Source: Dastarcus helophoroides
Lineage: Eukaryota > Arthropoda > Insecta > Coleoptera > Bothrideridae
Assembly: GCA_028583605.1 (NCBI GenBank)
Contig: CM053327.1
Location: 31,217,126-31,281,125 of the forward strand
DNA length: 64,000 bases
Reading direction: 5' to 3'
Below the pieces are notes generated by a model. That model was not told the origin of the DNA. It searched no databases and was given only the letters and a program-made list of their open reading frames with translations. Position numbers and translations under genes: made by a program. Of the stretch, positions 1 through 10,369 are shown piece by piece (position 1 is the stretch's first letter; each line of letters opens with the position of its first letter).

Positions 1-1843
1 TTTTTCAAGGATTCGACTTTGTTTCTTAAAACTTGACATTCTCTGAAAAATTTTGAGTTTCCTTTCTTTGCAATTGAAAGGAAATTCGAAATTGCTCAGA
101 GAATTTTTCGCTTTAAATTCTAAGTCAATTTCTCAAAATTTTGCTCATTTCCTCAATTTCCTTTATTTTTCTTAACATTCGGATTTTTCTGAAAAATTCA
201 AATCTCAAAATTTGCCCTTTTATCGAAATTTGGACTTTCATTTCGAAATATTTTGTTTCTACAATTGTAGACCTTTTCCTCGAAAACGGCTCTTTATGAA
301 TTTTTTTCTAAATTCATTTATGTTCACTAAATTCGATCGAAATGATAATAAAAAAGCAATAATGTTGCTTAGTGTTTAAAAAAAAACTGGTATTTCTTTA
401 TCGAAATTCATATATTTGGTTAACATTTAAATAAAAAAGTAAAAATTGTGAACAAAATATTTCTAGTAAATTGCAATTTTTTGAAATTCGGCTTTTTTCC
501 GAAAACTGCGACTTTTCCACAAAATTCGTCCTTCGAAAAGTTTGTCGGTTTTCGATATTTTTCAAAATTTGTCTTTTTATAGACACAAAGTTTCAAAATT
601 AGACTATTTTATCAAAATTTAATTGTCTGTGCAAAATTTCCATTTTTTCGAGGATTCGTCTTTGTTTCTTAAAACTTGACATTTCAAATTTCCTCTCTTT
701 AAAATTGAGAGGAAATTCGAAAATTTTTAGAGAATTTTTCACTTGAAATTTCAACCGAATTCTCAAGTTTCCTGATTTTTTCAAATTTCCTTATTTCTCA
801 TAACATTCGGATTTTTCTGAAAATTTCAACCTTGTAGAATCAAATTTTTCAAAAATATTGACTGGTTTTTTAGAATTTGCTTTTTCTCAAAATCTTAATT
901 TTTAATTCAAAAGTCGACCTTCGAAAATTTTGCCTGTTTTCGATTTTTTTCAAAATTTGTCTTTTTTTACAGGCACAAATTTTCAAAATTAGACTATTTT
1001 ATCAAAATTTAACCGTCTGTGCGAAATTTCCTTCCTCGAAATTTTTTTCGAGGATTCCAAGTTATTTCTTAAAATTGCCATTCTCTGAAAAATTTTGAGT
1101 TTCCTCTCTTTGAAATTGAAAGGAAATTTGAAATTTTCAGAGAATTTTCGCTTCAAATTTGAAACCGATTTCTCAAAATTTTGCCTATGTCTTTAAATTC
1201 CCTTATTTTTCTTAACATTCGGAATTTTTTAAAAATTTCAACGTTCTAGAATCTAATTTTCCAAAAATGTTGACTGGTTTCTTAGAGTTTGCTTCTTTCT
1301 CAAAATTTTGACATTTACCCCAAAATTTGATACTCAATATTTCTGAAAGATTCCACACTTTGCTTGAAATTCGTCTTTTTATCGAAGTTTTGACGTTTAT
1401 TCTTAAAATCAGCTATTTTTTTAAAGTTTCCTTTCCATCAAAAGGTTAAAATTTTACGTTTAATTTCAAAATTCTGTTTTTGGAATGTTTTTTTAAAAGC
1501 CTATTTTTCCGCCATTTTTTTTATGCTATTTTTTTTTTCTTAATATTCGTTAGGTTAGGTTAGATTGGAATAATTCAAATTACTCTTTATGGAAATTTCA
1601 AATTACACTTTATGGAAATTTCAAATCTCAAACTTCGCATTATTATCGAAATTTGGACTTTCATCTCGAAATATTTTATGTTTCTACAATTGTAGACTTT
1701 TCCTCGAAAATGTTTCTTTTTGATTTTTTTTCTAAATTCATTTATGTTCACTAAATTCGATCCAAATGTTAATAAAAAAGCAATAATGTCGCTTAGTGTT
1801 AAAAAAAAACTTGAATTTCTTTACCGAAATTTAAATGTTTGGT
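1..1843. repeat. T-rich degenerate repeats with local direct duplications
   Basis: Degenerate TTTTGA/TTTCGAAATT sequence. A unit starting with a 'tcaaggattcgact...' type sequence recurs near 1, 645 and 1046. A separate segment at about 225-432 is duplicated at about 1652-1854, and that duplication supplies the empty-site comparison for the insertion at 1855. No gene is visible; the short ORFs are F/L/I/K-rich composition artefacts. Confidence 0.7.
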
Positions 1844-1904
1844 TAACATTTAAAATTTTATAATGCACAAGACCAATAGGTTTGAACATTTATAAGTTTG
1901 GAAA

Positions 1905-1945
1905 CCAAGTACCGGTTTCGATCTTGTTAGATCTTGTCAGTTTGA
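1905..1945 (-). ncRNA. Degenerate hammerhead ribozyme, family A (copy 1, minus arm)
   Basis: Read on the minus strand: box CUGACAA (consensus CUGANGA, so G8 is A), stem II GAUC/GAUC with a 6-nt loop, GAAA, stem III A-C/G-U around a CG loop, then A at the cleavage position. Stem I is weakened at its first pair. Probably inactive as it stands. Confidence 0.55.
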
Positions 1946-2191
1946 TATATCCAACTCGAATGCTAACAAATGTTCCGACAAGTAAGTACTAAAACATTCA
2001 CAGGCGTCAAGCGAGTGACTTTTAGTACTACCACCTATTGGTCCATACAGAAACTATGGCCATCGCCAACAATGTCGTATGCAAGAAGAATGCAACCTAA
2101 ACTACAAATTCATGCAGCCCTCCAGGCGTGTATAGTGAATCATAGGCAGCTGAACTACCAACAGTTGAAACACTGCCACCTAGCGAAGCGG

Positions 2192-2231
2192 TTCCTTGAC
2201 GAGATCTAACAAGATCGAAACCGGTATTTGG
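2192..2231 (+). ncRNA. Degenerate hammerhead ribozyme, family A (copy 1, plus arm)
   Basis: Box UUGACGA (C3 is U), stem II GAUC/GAUC with loop UAACAA, GAAA, short stem III ACCGGU, cleavage base A. The 5' strand of stem I is lost because the sequence upstream is the joined inverted segment. Probably inactive. Confidence 0.5.
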
Positions 2232-2445
2232 TTTCCAAACTTCGAATCTAATAAATGTTCAAACCTATTGGTCTGTGCATTATACAATCCTTGTCTTCTG
2301 GGAACTCTCCTAGAGAGCAACCACTTCGCTAGGTGGCAGTGTTTCAACTGTTGGTAGTTCAGCTACCTATGATTCACTATACACGCCTGGAGGGCTGCAT
2401 GAATTTGTAGTTTAGGTTGCATTCTTCTTGGATATAACATTTAAA

Positions 2446-3026
2446 TAACAAGGTAAAAATTGGGAAAAAATATTTTTAACAAATTGCGATTTTTTGGAAA
2501 TTCGGTTTTCCGAAAACTGCGACTTTTTTCATAAAATTTGAACTTCGAAAATTTTGTCTATTTTCGACTTTTCGACTAGTTTCCAAGTTTCTCCAAAGGG
2601 AAATTTGATTTTCTGAAAATTTTGACTTTTTCTCTAAATTTGTCTTTCTCAAAATTACAACTCTCTTCTTCCTTTTCTTGGAAATTTGAATATTTTATAG
2701 AAATTTATAACATTCTCTCGAAATTTTGCTGGTGTTGGTGTTTTTCGAAATTCGTTTTTATTAACTTTTTCCTGATTTTTTTAAAATTTGACTTTATAGA
2801 TTTCCAGTTGTTTCCCCAAATTCGTTTTATTCTCGAGAACAACATATACTCCAAATTGGATGTTTTATTTTTGGAACTTTCTATCTCTTCAAAATTTCGA
2901 CTTTTTTTAAAATTCATTTATTTTTTTAAAATTGGAAGGAAAGTTTAACAAAATGTTATGATTCTGAGAATAATATTTTTAGAATATTTCGAAAAAAAGC
3001 TTTTCGATTGTATTAAAACTTGTTTA
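2446..3026. repeat. T-rich degenerate repeat background
   Basis: Continuation of the same degenerate repeat interrupted by element A. Open frames on both strands (around 2622-2948) encode only F/L/I/S- or K/N-rich strings. No gene, RNA or regulatory site seen. Confidence 0.6.
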
Positions 3027-3172
3027 TTTTGGTAGAACGGACTGGTCCTTGGTTATCTTCAAAAATTCAAATACAAATCTTGTCTCCTGAAACAAAGAAA
3101 TATTAAAAAACACTTTTGTTGTGTTTTTTAATCTTTCTTGGTTTCAGGGGACAAGTTTTGTATTTCAATTTT
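3027..3172. mobile_element. Foldback repeat D, copy a (no ribozyme core)
   Basis: Left arm begins with the family's outer end (ggtagaacggactggtcctt) and runs to attaaaaaacac. It switches directly to the inverted arm gtgttttttaatctttcttg ... gacaag. The central hammerhead segment present in other copies is missing. Confidence 0.75.
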
Positions 3173-4249
3173 ATTAAAATTTGTATAAAGTAAAATTTTT
3201 AGAGCATTATTTTTGGTTCCTTCAGTTTTTTTCTCCAAATTCGATTTATTCTGGAAACTGATATTTTTTTACAAAATTTGTCTTTTGAAAATATCGATTT
3301 TTTTGGAAATTACAGCATTTTTGACAATTTTTGGAAAGGTTCGGATTTTATTTCAAATTCAATTTCGTAACTTTTTCTGAAATTTCCACTCTTTTTCGAA
3401 ATCTAGATTTTAATTTGAAAATTCGTGCAAGCTCGTGCAGTTCAAAAAAATATACAATATACTCAGCCGGAAGATTTTCCGTATTTGTTTTTCTGTTCAT
3501 CAATTTTAAAAATAATTGCTGCCCCCCACTGAACGAAATCCTGTATACGCCCATGAGTTGACTGCTCTCGATAGATGGTGCTGTCGATCAAACTTGTTTT
3601 TTATTGACAAATGGATAAATGTAAAACTAAATTAATCAGCGATGCACAGTTTTAAAGAGTTCGTGCGGTTTGCTGCATGATGTTTTGTCCAAATTCGCTG
3701 ATACGACCATATATATTTCAGTTGCTTCTCAACGACTCTCCAGCTATATAATGGATAGCAAAGTTGCGTCCTATTGGGTTAGATGCCGCTATATTAAAGA
3801 GTCCTATGTGTAAAGTTACGGTGGTCGTTAGGTGACGATGTTATCGTCATTAGATCATTTAATAACATAGAAAAAGATTATTTACTCTTTCTGGATTAAT
3901 ATTAGTTTGGGGGTATCTGGAATAGTTTTCTGAGAGAAAACGTTTCCTATTAACTACCTTGTCTTGCAAGCTACGCCTTTGCCAATTTTCGGTAAAATCG
4001 CTTTAGTAATTAAGTCGTAGAAAACGGACAAACAGACAGACAAATACACTTTTACATTTATAATATGTTAGTTATGTTGAGGATTAGGACCAGGATTAGG
4101 ATAAAATGCGCGACCAAGTGATGTTAATGATGATATTGTGTGGTTTAAAAAATTGTTGGAAATGAATGGGTAAATACGCGCTGGAGGTGGCGTCGCGCCT
4201 GCAACATATCGCGGTATTATTTATAAACTGATAAATATTAGATGCGTCG
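3173..4249. other. Upstream region of headcase, no gene recognised
   Basis: T-rich degenerate repeat to about 3450, then less repetitive AT-rich sequence to the GC island. It may hold upstream regulatory sequence of hdc, but I see no specific site to call. Confidence 0.4.
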
Positions 4250-4695
4250 TTGACCGACTGGGTGGCCGGCTGGGGGGTGGTGGTGAACGGCCCGAGGTTC
4301 GTCGACGGCGACGTCGGCGGCGGCGTCATCATCTACGGTCAGGGTTCTTTGAGAGTGAAACTGGCGGCGCTTGCGTCGCACGTGAAAACCGAAAGTGAAA
4401 AGAGTACGGAGCACCAACACCCCACTCCTTCCCCTACCTTTCGCTTTCTCGTCCCCTCCAACGCAAGCAACACTTTCCCTGGCGATCGCCGTCTCCGGTG
4501 CGTGCACCGTCTGCAGTAGGCTACCGAGAGAGTTGCTTACAGCACGCAGCAACGCACGTGTAGTAGTGGACGTATCCATTCATAAACGCACATTTTCGTT
4601 TTCAAGGTCATCGAGCAGAAACCGGCCAAATTTCAGAGACTGTCATTTTTCAAAGCGACATCATTTCAGCCACCGGTAAAACGGTTTTAAAAGAG
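4250..4695 (+). promoter_or_regulatory. GC-rich promoter / 5'UTR island of headcase
   Basis: About 350 bp (4250-4600) are strikingly GC- and CpG-rich in an otherwise AT-rich window, directly upstream of the hdc start codon. Two CACGTG E-boxes are visible (4379-4384 and 4555-4560), and a TATAAA lies just upstream at about 4218. The stretch from 4567 to 4695 has no in-frame ATG, consistent with 5'UTR. The transcription start cannot be fixed by eye. Overlapping long ORFs here on both strands are a by-product of the base composition. Confidence 0.6.
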
Positions 4696-4925
4696 ATGGC
4701 CCCGCGCCGGCATCTCGGCCAAGTTCAAGGCCTTTTGGGTATCGATCCCCCCGAAGAAGCCGGTGTCACCCGGTGTTGTGTGCCCACTGGGGAGTGTTTA
4801 CGCGTTCAGCAGCAACAACCGCTGGTCCCCAATAATAATAACAACGATCCTATGCTTATCTCTTTAGATGATCTTCGCGATACAGTGCGTGTCACCTGCA
4901 ATAATGAATTATGCACCAGCGGCAG
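4696..4925 (+). CDS. hdc: Headcase (HECA-family) protein, coding exon 1
   Basis: Codes residues 1-76 plus two bases of codon 77. The ATG is the first in-frame Met after an in-frame TAG at 4564-4566 and has a good context (G at -3, G at +4). Visible features are a basic MAPRR start, CC-VPTGEC (Cys27, 28, 34), a Q4 run (38-41), an N5 run (46-50), then LDDLRDTVRVTCNNELC (about 57-73), which I recognise as the start of the conserved Headcase N-terminal domain. The exon stops in that domain at a consensus donor, AG|GTAATT; reading through would hit a stop at once. Known for the family: Drosophila Headcase acts in imaginal progenitors and tracheal branching and works with Unkempt in growth control; the human orthologue is HECA. 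Family assignment is from memory of the motif, not a search. The low-complexity Q/N linker differs from vertebrate HECA. Confidence 0.9.
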
Positions 4926-5578
4926 GTAATTGAATACCTATGTATTTCTGCACCTAATCATGTTAATAAATTAAGGAAACCACCCTCTCGTTGTATTAAA
5001 GAATTCGAAAAATCAAGGATTTCGTTTAACTCAGTTCAATTCACATTAAAAAATACCAATATTGATTATACCAAACCCATTCAAATGTAGGCAAAGCATT
5101 TAAATACTCAAAAACTAAGGACACTTCAAAACTGGTGACTTCTCCTGAAAGCGTCAGATAAGTTCTGGGTATCTAAGGAAGAAACTCAATTCGTATTTTT
5201 GAAACTTTTTATGCATTTTATCGATGAGCAGCTAAAGCCTATCAAATGAAACAATATAAGGGGCGAAATTTGTTCCTTACGTCGCCTCTCATTTTCTCAT
5301 TTTATGAGCAAAACTGAGACGCCTTCAGTCTTTACAATTAGGCTTGCCAACCGTCTCGTGGCTCTCGCCTGAGCCGGGACGTCCCGCTTTTGGGACTGCT
5401 TTTACAGTCGTCTCGCACGAGGAACATGCAGAATGCCACTTATCTCTACAATTCGGAAAATTCCATATCTTTAACTGTCTATCGGTGGCTCTCAAACTAG
5501 ATATTCGAAATTTCAATTTTTCTCTATTTTTGAGCTTACATCCAAATTGTTCACTGAAAATTTAAACTTTTTTTTTCT

Positions 5579-6160
5579 GATATTCAGTTTTTCTCAATAT
5601 TTTGATTTTTTTCTACAAATCTTATGGTTAAAGTGGAAATGTATAAAAAAAAGATTTAAATTTTCACTTTTTTCGTATTTTCTCACAATTTTGACTTCTT
5701 TATTTACTCTTTGCATTATCTTGGAATTCCTAAACAAAATTAAAATTTTCTAGATACGTAATATTTTCCTCGAAATTTCAGAAAAAAAAAACAGCTGCAG
5801 GAGTAAAGTCTAAAATAAAAAAAAATAGAAAAATGAAATCTAGAGGAAAAAGTGGTTTTCAATAAAATTTTGCCCGGAATTTTCACTTATTTATTTAAAT
5901 TTTTTTTCGATATTCAGTTTTTTTCAATATTTTGATATTTTTCTACAAATTTTATAGGTTAAAGTGGAAATGTACAAAAAAGATTTAAATTTTCACTTTT
6001 TTCGTATTTTCTCATAATTTTGACTTCTTTATTTACATTTTGCATTATCTTGGAATTCCTAAAAAAAATTAAAATTTTCTAGATACGTAATATTTTCTAG
6101 AGGAAAAAGTGGTTTTCAATAAAATTTCGCCCGGAATTTTCACTTATTTATTTAAATTTT
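5579..6160. repeat. Two-copy tandem duplication in intron 1
   Basis: The block at about 5579-5770 recurs at about 5912-6100 with few differences. The adjoining 'agaggaaaaagtggttttca' block near 5840 recurs near 6100. Period about 0.27-0.33 kb, shortened by a small deletion in the second unit. Confidence 0.7.
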
Positions 6161-7195
6161 GACATAATTTCAAAATTTCTACAGGAGAAATTAAATTTCT
6201 AAGAATTAAATTCGTAGAAATTTCCAAAAAATATTCTAGAATTTCGGAAAACAGTGGAACCTTTAAAATAAGTACAGTTTCACGAGAAAAACCTAAAATT
6301 TAAAAATAAAAAATGTTGAAACATATCGATTTTAGAGGAAAAAATTATAAGTTGTCAAAAATATGTATCTCGAAATTTTTACTGCTTTATTTAAATTTTG
6401 ACATAACCTTCTAAGGAAAAACTTATTTCCCTAAAATATTTTCCCCAAAATTTCAAAAAAAATAATTCTCTTTCAAAAAAAGTCGAACTTTCCAAAAAAA
6501 TCTAATTTTCAAAATGAGTCCAGTTTCACGAAAAAAGATCGAAAACGTCCAAAAAAAAAAATGAAATAAATCTAATTTAAAGTCAGAAAATCTCGACTTT
6601 TAAAAATATATTTCTCTCAATTCTTACTTTTTTATGTAAATGAAACTAAATAATAAAAATTTCTATTGAAAAGTCGAAATTCTAGGAAAAAACATTATTT
6701 TTCAAATTTCCAAACATAAAAAGTCCTGAATGCGTCGAATTTACAAACATAAAAAGTCCTGAATGCCTCGAATTTCGAAAAAAAAGTCTAAATTCGCCAA
6801 AACAGTTGAAGATCGAAACAAAATTTGTAAAAATAAGAATTTTTGGGGAAGAAATTGTGATTTTCAGAAATATTTTTCTTGGAATTTTCAAGTTTTTTGT
6901 TTAAATTTTGATCCAATCTGATCAAGAATTATCTCCAACCTTTCCAAAAAGTGTTTCGCAAAGTGTGGAATTTCAAAAAACTTCGCTAGTTTCGCGAAAG
7001 AAGTTGAAAAAAATGAACCATTTTTTTTAAATAAATCAACATTTCCGCAAATATTTTCCCCGGAATTCTTGGTTTTTCATTTCAATTTTGATCTGATTTT
7101 GAAATTTCCATAAAAACGTTGAAACTACAAGAAATATTTTTTTCATCCAAGAAGTCAAATTTCCAAAACAAGGTTTAATTTCTAAATATTTTTTT
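6161..7195. repeat. A-rich degenerate repeat background in intron 1
   Basis: Degenerate AAAAGTCGAAATT-type sequence. A short direct repeat (acataaaaagtcctgaatgc) occurs at about 6715 and 6750. No gene seen. Confidence 0.55.
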
Positions 7196-7318
7196 TTTTG
7201 GTAGAACGGACTGGTTCTTGGTTATCTTCAAAAATTGAAATACAAATCTTGTCCCCTGAAACCAAGAAAGATTAAAAAACACCACAAAGGTTGGTCTAAC
7301 GCGTTTCGATATCAGTAT

Positions 7319-7359
7319 TCCTCTGAAGATGATAGTTTGGCTATCGAAACGCGTTAGAG
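7319..7359 (+). ncRNA. Hammerhead-like motif, family D (copy b, first)
   Basis: CUGAAGA box (7323-7329), one extra U (7330), stem II GAUAG/CUAUC, GAAA (7346-7349), stem III A-C/G-U, cleavage base U. Stem I has only two Watson-Crick pairs plus a wobble, so it is weaker than the second copy. Confidence 0.45.
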
Positions 7360-7448
7360 TAACCTTTGTTGTGTTTTTTAATCTTTCTGAAACAAAGAAA
7401 AATTGAAAACACAACAAAGGTTGCTCTAACACGTTTCGACATCAGTAT

Positions 7449-7489
7449 CTCTCTGAAGATGATAGTTTGGCTATCGAAACGCGTTAGAG
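7449..7489 (+). ncRNA. Hammerhead-like ribozyme motif, family D (copy b, second)
   Basis: Stem I CUCU/AGAG (four pairs), box CUGAAGA (7453-7459), extra U (7460), stem II GAUAG/CUAUC, GAAA (7476-7479), stem III A-C/G-U with GC loop, cleavage base U after a GU pair (GUU triplet, allowed by the NUH rule). The extra nucleotide between the box and stem II is unusual but recurs in every family member. It lies in the sense orientation of hdc intron 1. Confidence 0.6.
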
Positions 7490-7520
7490 CAACCGTTGTT
7501 GTGTTTTTTAATCTTTTTTG

Positions 7521-9207
7521 GCTAAATGTTAATTTCGCGATAAAAAAATCGATAATTAAAAGAAAGTGCGACAAAATTCAAATTGGACGAAAAATCTCAG
7601 TTTTCAAAAATAACTGAAAGTTTTAATCTTGACTTACTGGAAATGTCCAATAATTTATAAACTCTTTCTCTTCAAAATTATAGTTTATTCTCGAACTTGC
7701 TTTTTAAAATTCCTCGGTTCGATTCAAAATGTTAATTTTTTTCAGTTCCAACTCGACATTTGAAATCGTTTTTTGGAATTTTGTATTGGAAACGAGACAA
7801 ATTTTTTTGAAAGTATAACGTTTAGATCCAAAATTATAGATTTAAAGCTGAGGCATTTGAAGAAAGCAGTTCTTAAGAAAGAGTTTTAATTTGAAATTTT
7901 CAGTGTTTTTCTTGAAACTTAAACTTATAACTTTCAAAATTTTAACTTTTTTAAAAGGAATTTGGAGCTGAAATGAGACATTGGAAATTTTTCAAATTTT
8001 ATTTCTTTAATGATTTTTTTGTGTTTATGTTGAATATTCAAAGGAAAAAAAATGAAAATTATATGACGACTTGAATTTCTTCTTTTTTTTATTTAGATTT
8101 CAGATTTTCTATTGCAATTTTGATAGTCGAAAAGAAGTGCAACTCTTGAGATAAATTTTGGTTTCGGAAAGAATATAAGTTTTATAAAAATTAGATTTGA
8201 AATTTAGCACCAAATTGTGAGAAAAAAGACGACTTTTCGATAAAATGTTAATACTTACAAAAAATCCTGTAGTTTTTCAATTTAAAGTTGTCAAGTTTGA
8301 ACCCAGAATTTAGTAAAAATCCCATGTATTCAAAACTTTACTGAAAAATTGAAGACTTCTAGAATATTCCGAATTTACATATTCAAACAAGAATTCTGGT
8401 CGACTTTTTTTAATAATTTTGGTTTTTTTTTCAATGTTTTCACCTTATCCCGATAATTAGGATATCTAAATATTTTGGTTTTTTTCTTTCAAAATAACGA
8501 TTTATTTTCCGAAATTTAATCTTGAGTCGAAATTTTAAGAAATAAATTGGATAGTTCCAGAAAAAAATAACGAAATTAGGACGTTTGAACTAATAATTTT
8601 TAGAAAAATTTCAATTTTCAGATTATGGTCGAAATTAAAACCCAGAATTTGGTAAAAATCTCAAATATTAGAATTTTTACTGAAAAATTGAAAACTTCTG
8701 GGATATTCAGAATTTAAAGATTTAAGCTAGAATTTTAGATGATTTTTTTAAAAATAATTTTGGTTTTCTTTAAATGTTTTCACCTTATATTTAGGATTTA
8801 GAAAAATTTTGTTTATTTCTTCCGAAATTTAGATTTGTTTTCCGAAATTTTTAAACAAAACAAAGACAAGATTTAAATTTGGAAATTTGAAAAAACGATC
8901 AGAATTTCCGGGAATAATCATCTCTTTTCTAGACATTTACCTCGACATTTCTAGAAAAAGGCCAATATTTGAGAATTATTGTTAACAACTAAGTTAGTTT
9001 TTGACTAGTTTCTCAAAATTATTAACTTAAACTCGCAATTTTCCATCTAAAAGGTCAGCTTCAGAATGACAATTTATACTTCTTTCAGACATTAAGACTT
9101 TTTTTTAAATTTTAATCCCCAGTTTAAATTTTTTCTCGTAACTTTAAGTTTAAATTAAAATTTGTTTGAGACTTTGATAGAACCTCGATTTTTTCCAAAG
9201 TTGAACA
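7521..9207. repeat. Mixed degenerate AT-rich sequence in intron 1
   Basis: A segment with aaaaattgaaaacttct and 'cagaatttagtaaaaatc' is repeated loosely near 8290-8450 and 8640-8790, and again near 10650-10850. No gene seen. Confidence 0.5.
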
Positions 9208-9312
9208 TTTTTGAAATAAAAATCTTGCCCTAAAACCAAGAAGGATTAAAAAATACAACAAAAGTTACTCTAACGCGTTTCGATAGCCAAGCTATCATCT
9301 TCAGGGAGATAT
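9208..9312. mobile_element. Foldback repeat D, copy c (left arm only)
   Basis: Starts inside the arm (aatcttgccctaaaaccaag) and ends after the ribozyme segment at cttcagggagata. The inverted right arm is absent. Confidence 0.7.
9268..9308 (-). ncRNA. Hammerhead-like ribozyme motif, family D (copy c)
   Basis: On the minus strand: box CUGAAGA (9304-9298), extra U, stem II GAUAGC/GCUAUC with UUG loop, GAAA, stem III A-C/G-U, cleavage base U. Stem I has three pairs but a C-A mismatch next to the core. Confidence 0.5.
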
Positions 9313-10041
9313 TAAACATTTTTAATTGGAATCGAAATTCCCAATTAAAATCAAAATTAAAAGAAAAAATAAATCAACAAATTCGGTTAATTTAATCCAA
9401 ATTTTTTTCTCTAATTGAAACACGAAATAAAAAAATAACATAAAATTTCAACTCTAATTTCGGAATTTTGAAATCAAAATATTTTGGAGCCTGTAGTGAA
9501 TACTTTGAGGAGAAATTCAAAATTTTTAATCAAAATGAATGGAAATTTTGGGGGAAAAACTGAAGGGTTCTAGAACAAAAAGTTAAAGTTTTTAGAAGAA
9601 AACTGGTATTTCGAGATTAACGACAAAATTTCTCGAAAAACGTCGAAATTCTCACATTAAAAGTGGAACTTATCACATTAAAAGTCTAAATTAAAAAAAA
9701 ACATAAATTTCCTAAATAAAATTTTAAAAAGCCTAAGATTTATCAAAAAAATGGAACTTCTTTAAACCAAAAATTTTTTCAAAAACACGCACAAACTAAA
9801 TTTTACTTTTAAACTCAAAAAAATCAAAAATAAATTCGCAATTGATCGTAATTTATAGTTAATTTAAGGCATGATTTTGGGGAAAAAGCTTTCAGAAAAA
9901 TCAAAATTCTAGGATAAATATGTAAAAATTGAAAGTTTAAATAAGGAACTTTGGTAAAGAATTCATTCAAGTTTATACTGGCGATATTTCAACATTAATT
10001 TCAAAATTTAGCTTTAATATTTTAGTTATTTATTAATTTAC
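9313..10041. repeat. A-rich degenerate repeat background in intron 1
   Basis: Degenerate AAATTTT/AAAAATC sequence. No gene or discrete element seen. Confidence 0.5.
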
Positions 10042-10045
10042 TTAT

Positions 10046-10365
10046 TGTTGCGCGTTATCGGTTCTAATAATTAACATTTGGTGAATTGTAACCACTTTAT
10101 TTTAAAACTGAAGTCGGCACACTACAATTGTAATTCACTTAACTAATTAACTCACTGATTCATTGACTTCTAACTAACTGAGGGAAAGCCGACCGCCCTA
10201 TATAGGTCCCGCTTCGGGTTCTAGAAGGAACAAGCAGATAAGACTTATCGTTTGCCGAAATTTCTGGAACGCTTATCTGCCGTTTGATTCACTATCGCGG
10301 CCGCTTCCCCTTATCAGATTTTCTAGAAAATTCCTAACTAAATTTTAAAATTACATTTTGTTACA
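10046..10365 (-). mobile_element. Solo LTR (Gypsy-like size), minus orientation, 4-bp TSD
   Basis: A 320-bp unit with TG...CA ends flanked by ttat on both sides (10042-10045 and 10366-10369). Read on the minus strand it has a TATATA box (about 10197-10204) and, downstream, AATAAA (10101-10096), in the order expected for U3-R-U5. No internal retrotransposon sequence flanks it, so it is a solo LTR. A 4-bp duplication is typical of several Ty3/Gypsy lineages, but the superfamily cannot be fixed from the LTR alone. A related U3 segment occurs at 38564-38706. Confidence 0.8.
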
Positions 10366-10369
10366 TTAT

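Larger units (their letters stand above)
1855..2434. mobile_element. Inverted-repeat element A, copy 1 (hammerhead-bearing, 11-bp TSD)
   Basis: A 580-bp insertion flanked by taacatttaaa on both sides (1844-1854 and 2435-2445). The related sequence at about 421-432 has this 11-mer once, so it is an empty site. Left part: minus-strand hammerhead-like arm (1905-1945). Right part: plus-strand arm (2192-2231). The segment 2083-2190 reappears inverted at 2327-2432, so the ends fold back. Ends and internal blocks match the insertion at 16047-16429. No protein family is recognisable; a 79-codon ORF (1970-2209) crosses block boundaries and is not credible. TSD plus hammerhead arms suggest a non-autonomous Penelope-like or retrozyme-like element (inference). 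Confidence 0.8.
7196..7520. mobile_element. Foldback repeat D, copy b, with duplicated ribozyme segment
   Basis: Left arm from the outer end (ggtagaacggactggttctt) to cacaaaggttggtctaacgcg, then a plus-strand hammerhead-like segment (7319-7359). A second left-arm/hammerhead segment of about 125 bp follows (7390-7500), ending in the inverted arm. It is the only copy with two tandem plus-strand ribozyme segments. Confidence 0.75.

Noticed and set aside
1970..2209. 79-codon ORF with start codon inside the insertion at 1.86-2.43 kb
   Set aside because: It crosses the boundaries of separately duplicated blocks of the element and ends in the ribozyme arm; no protein family is recognisable.
4238..4579. 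Long overlapping ORFs on both strands of the GC-rich island upstream of headcase
   Set aside because: Expected from high GC content; R/V/A- and T/P-rich with no family signature, and the region fits a promoter/5'UTR.
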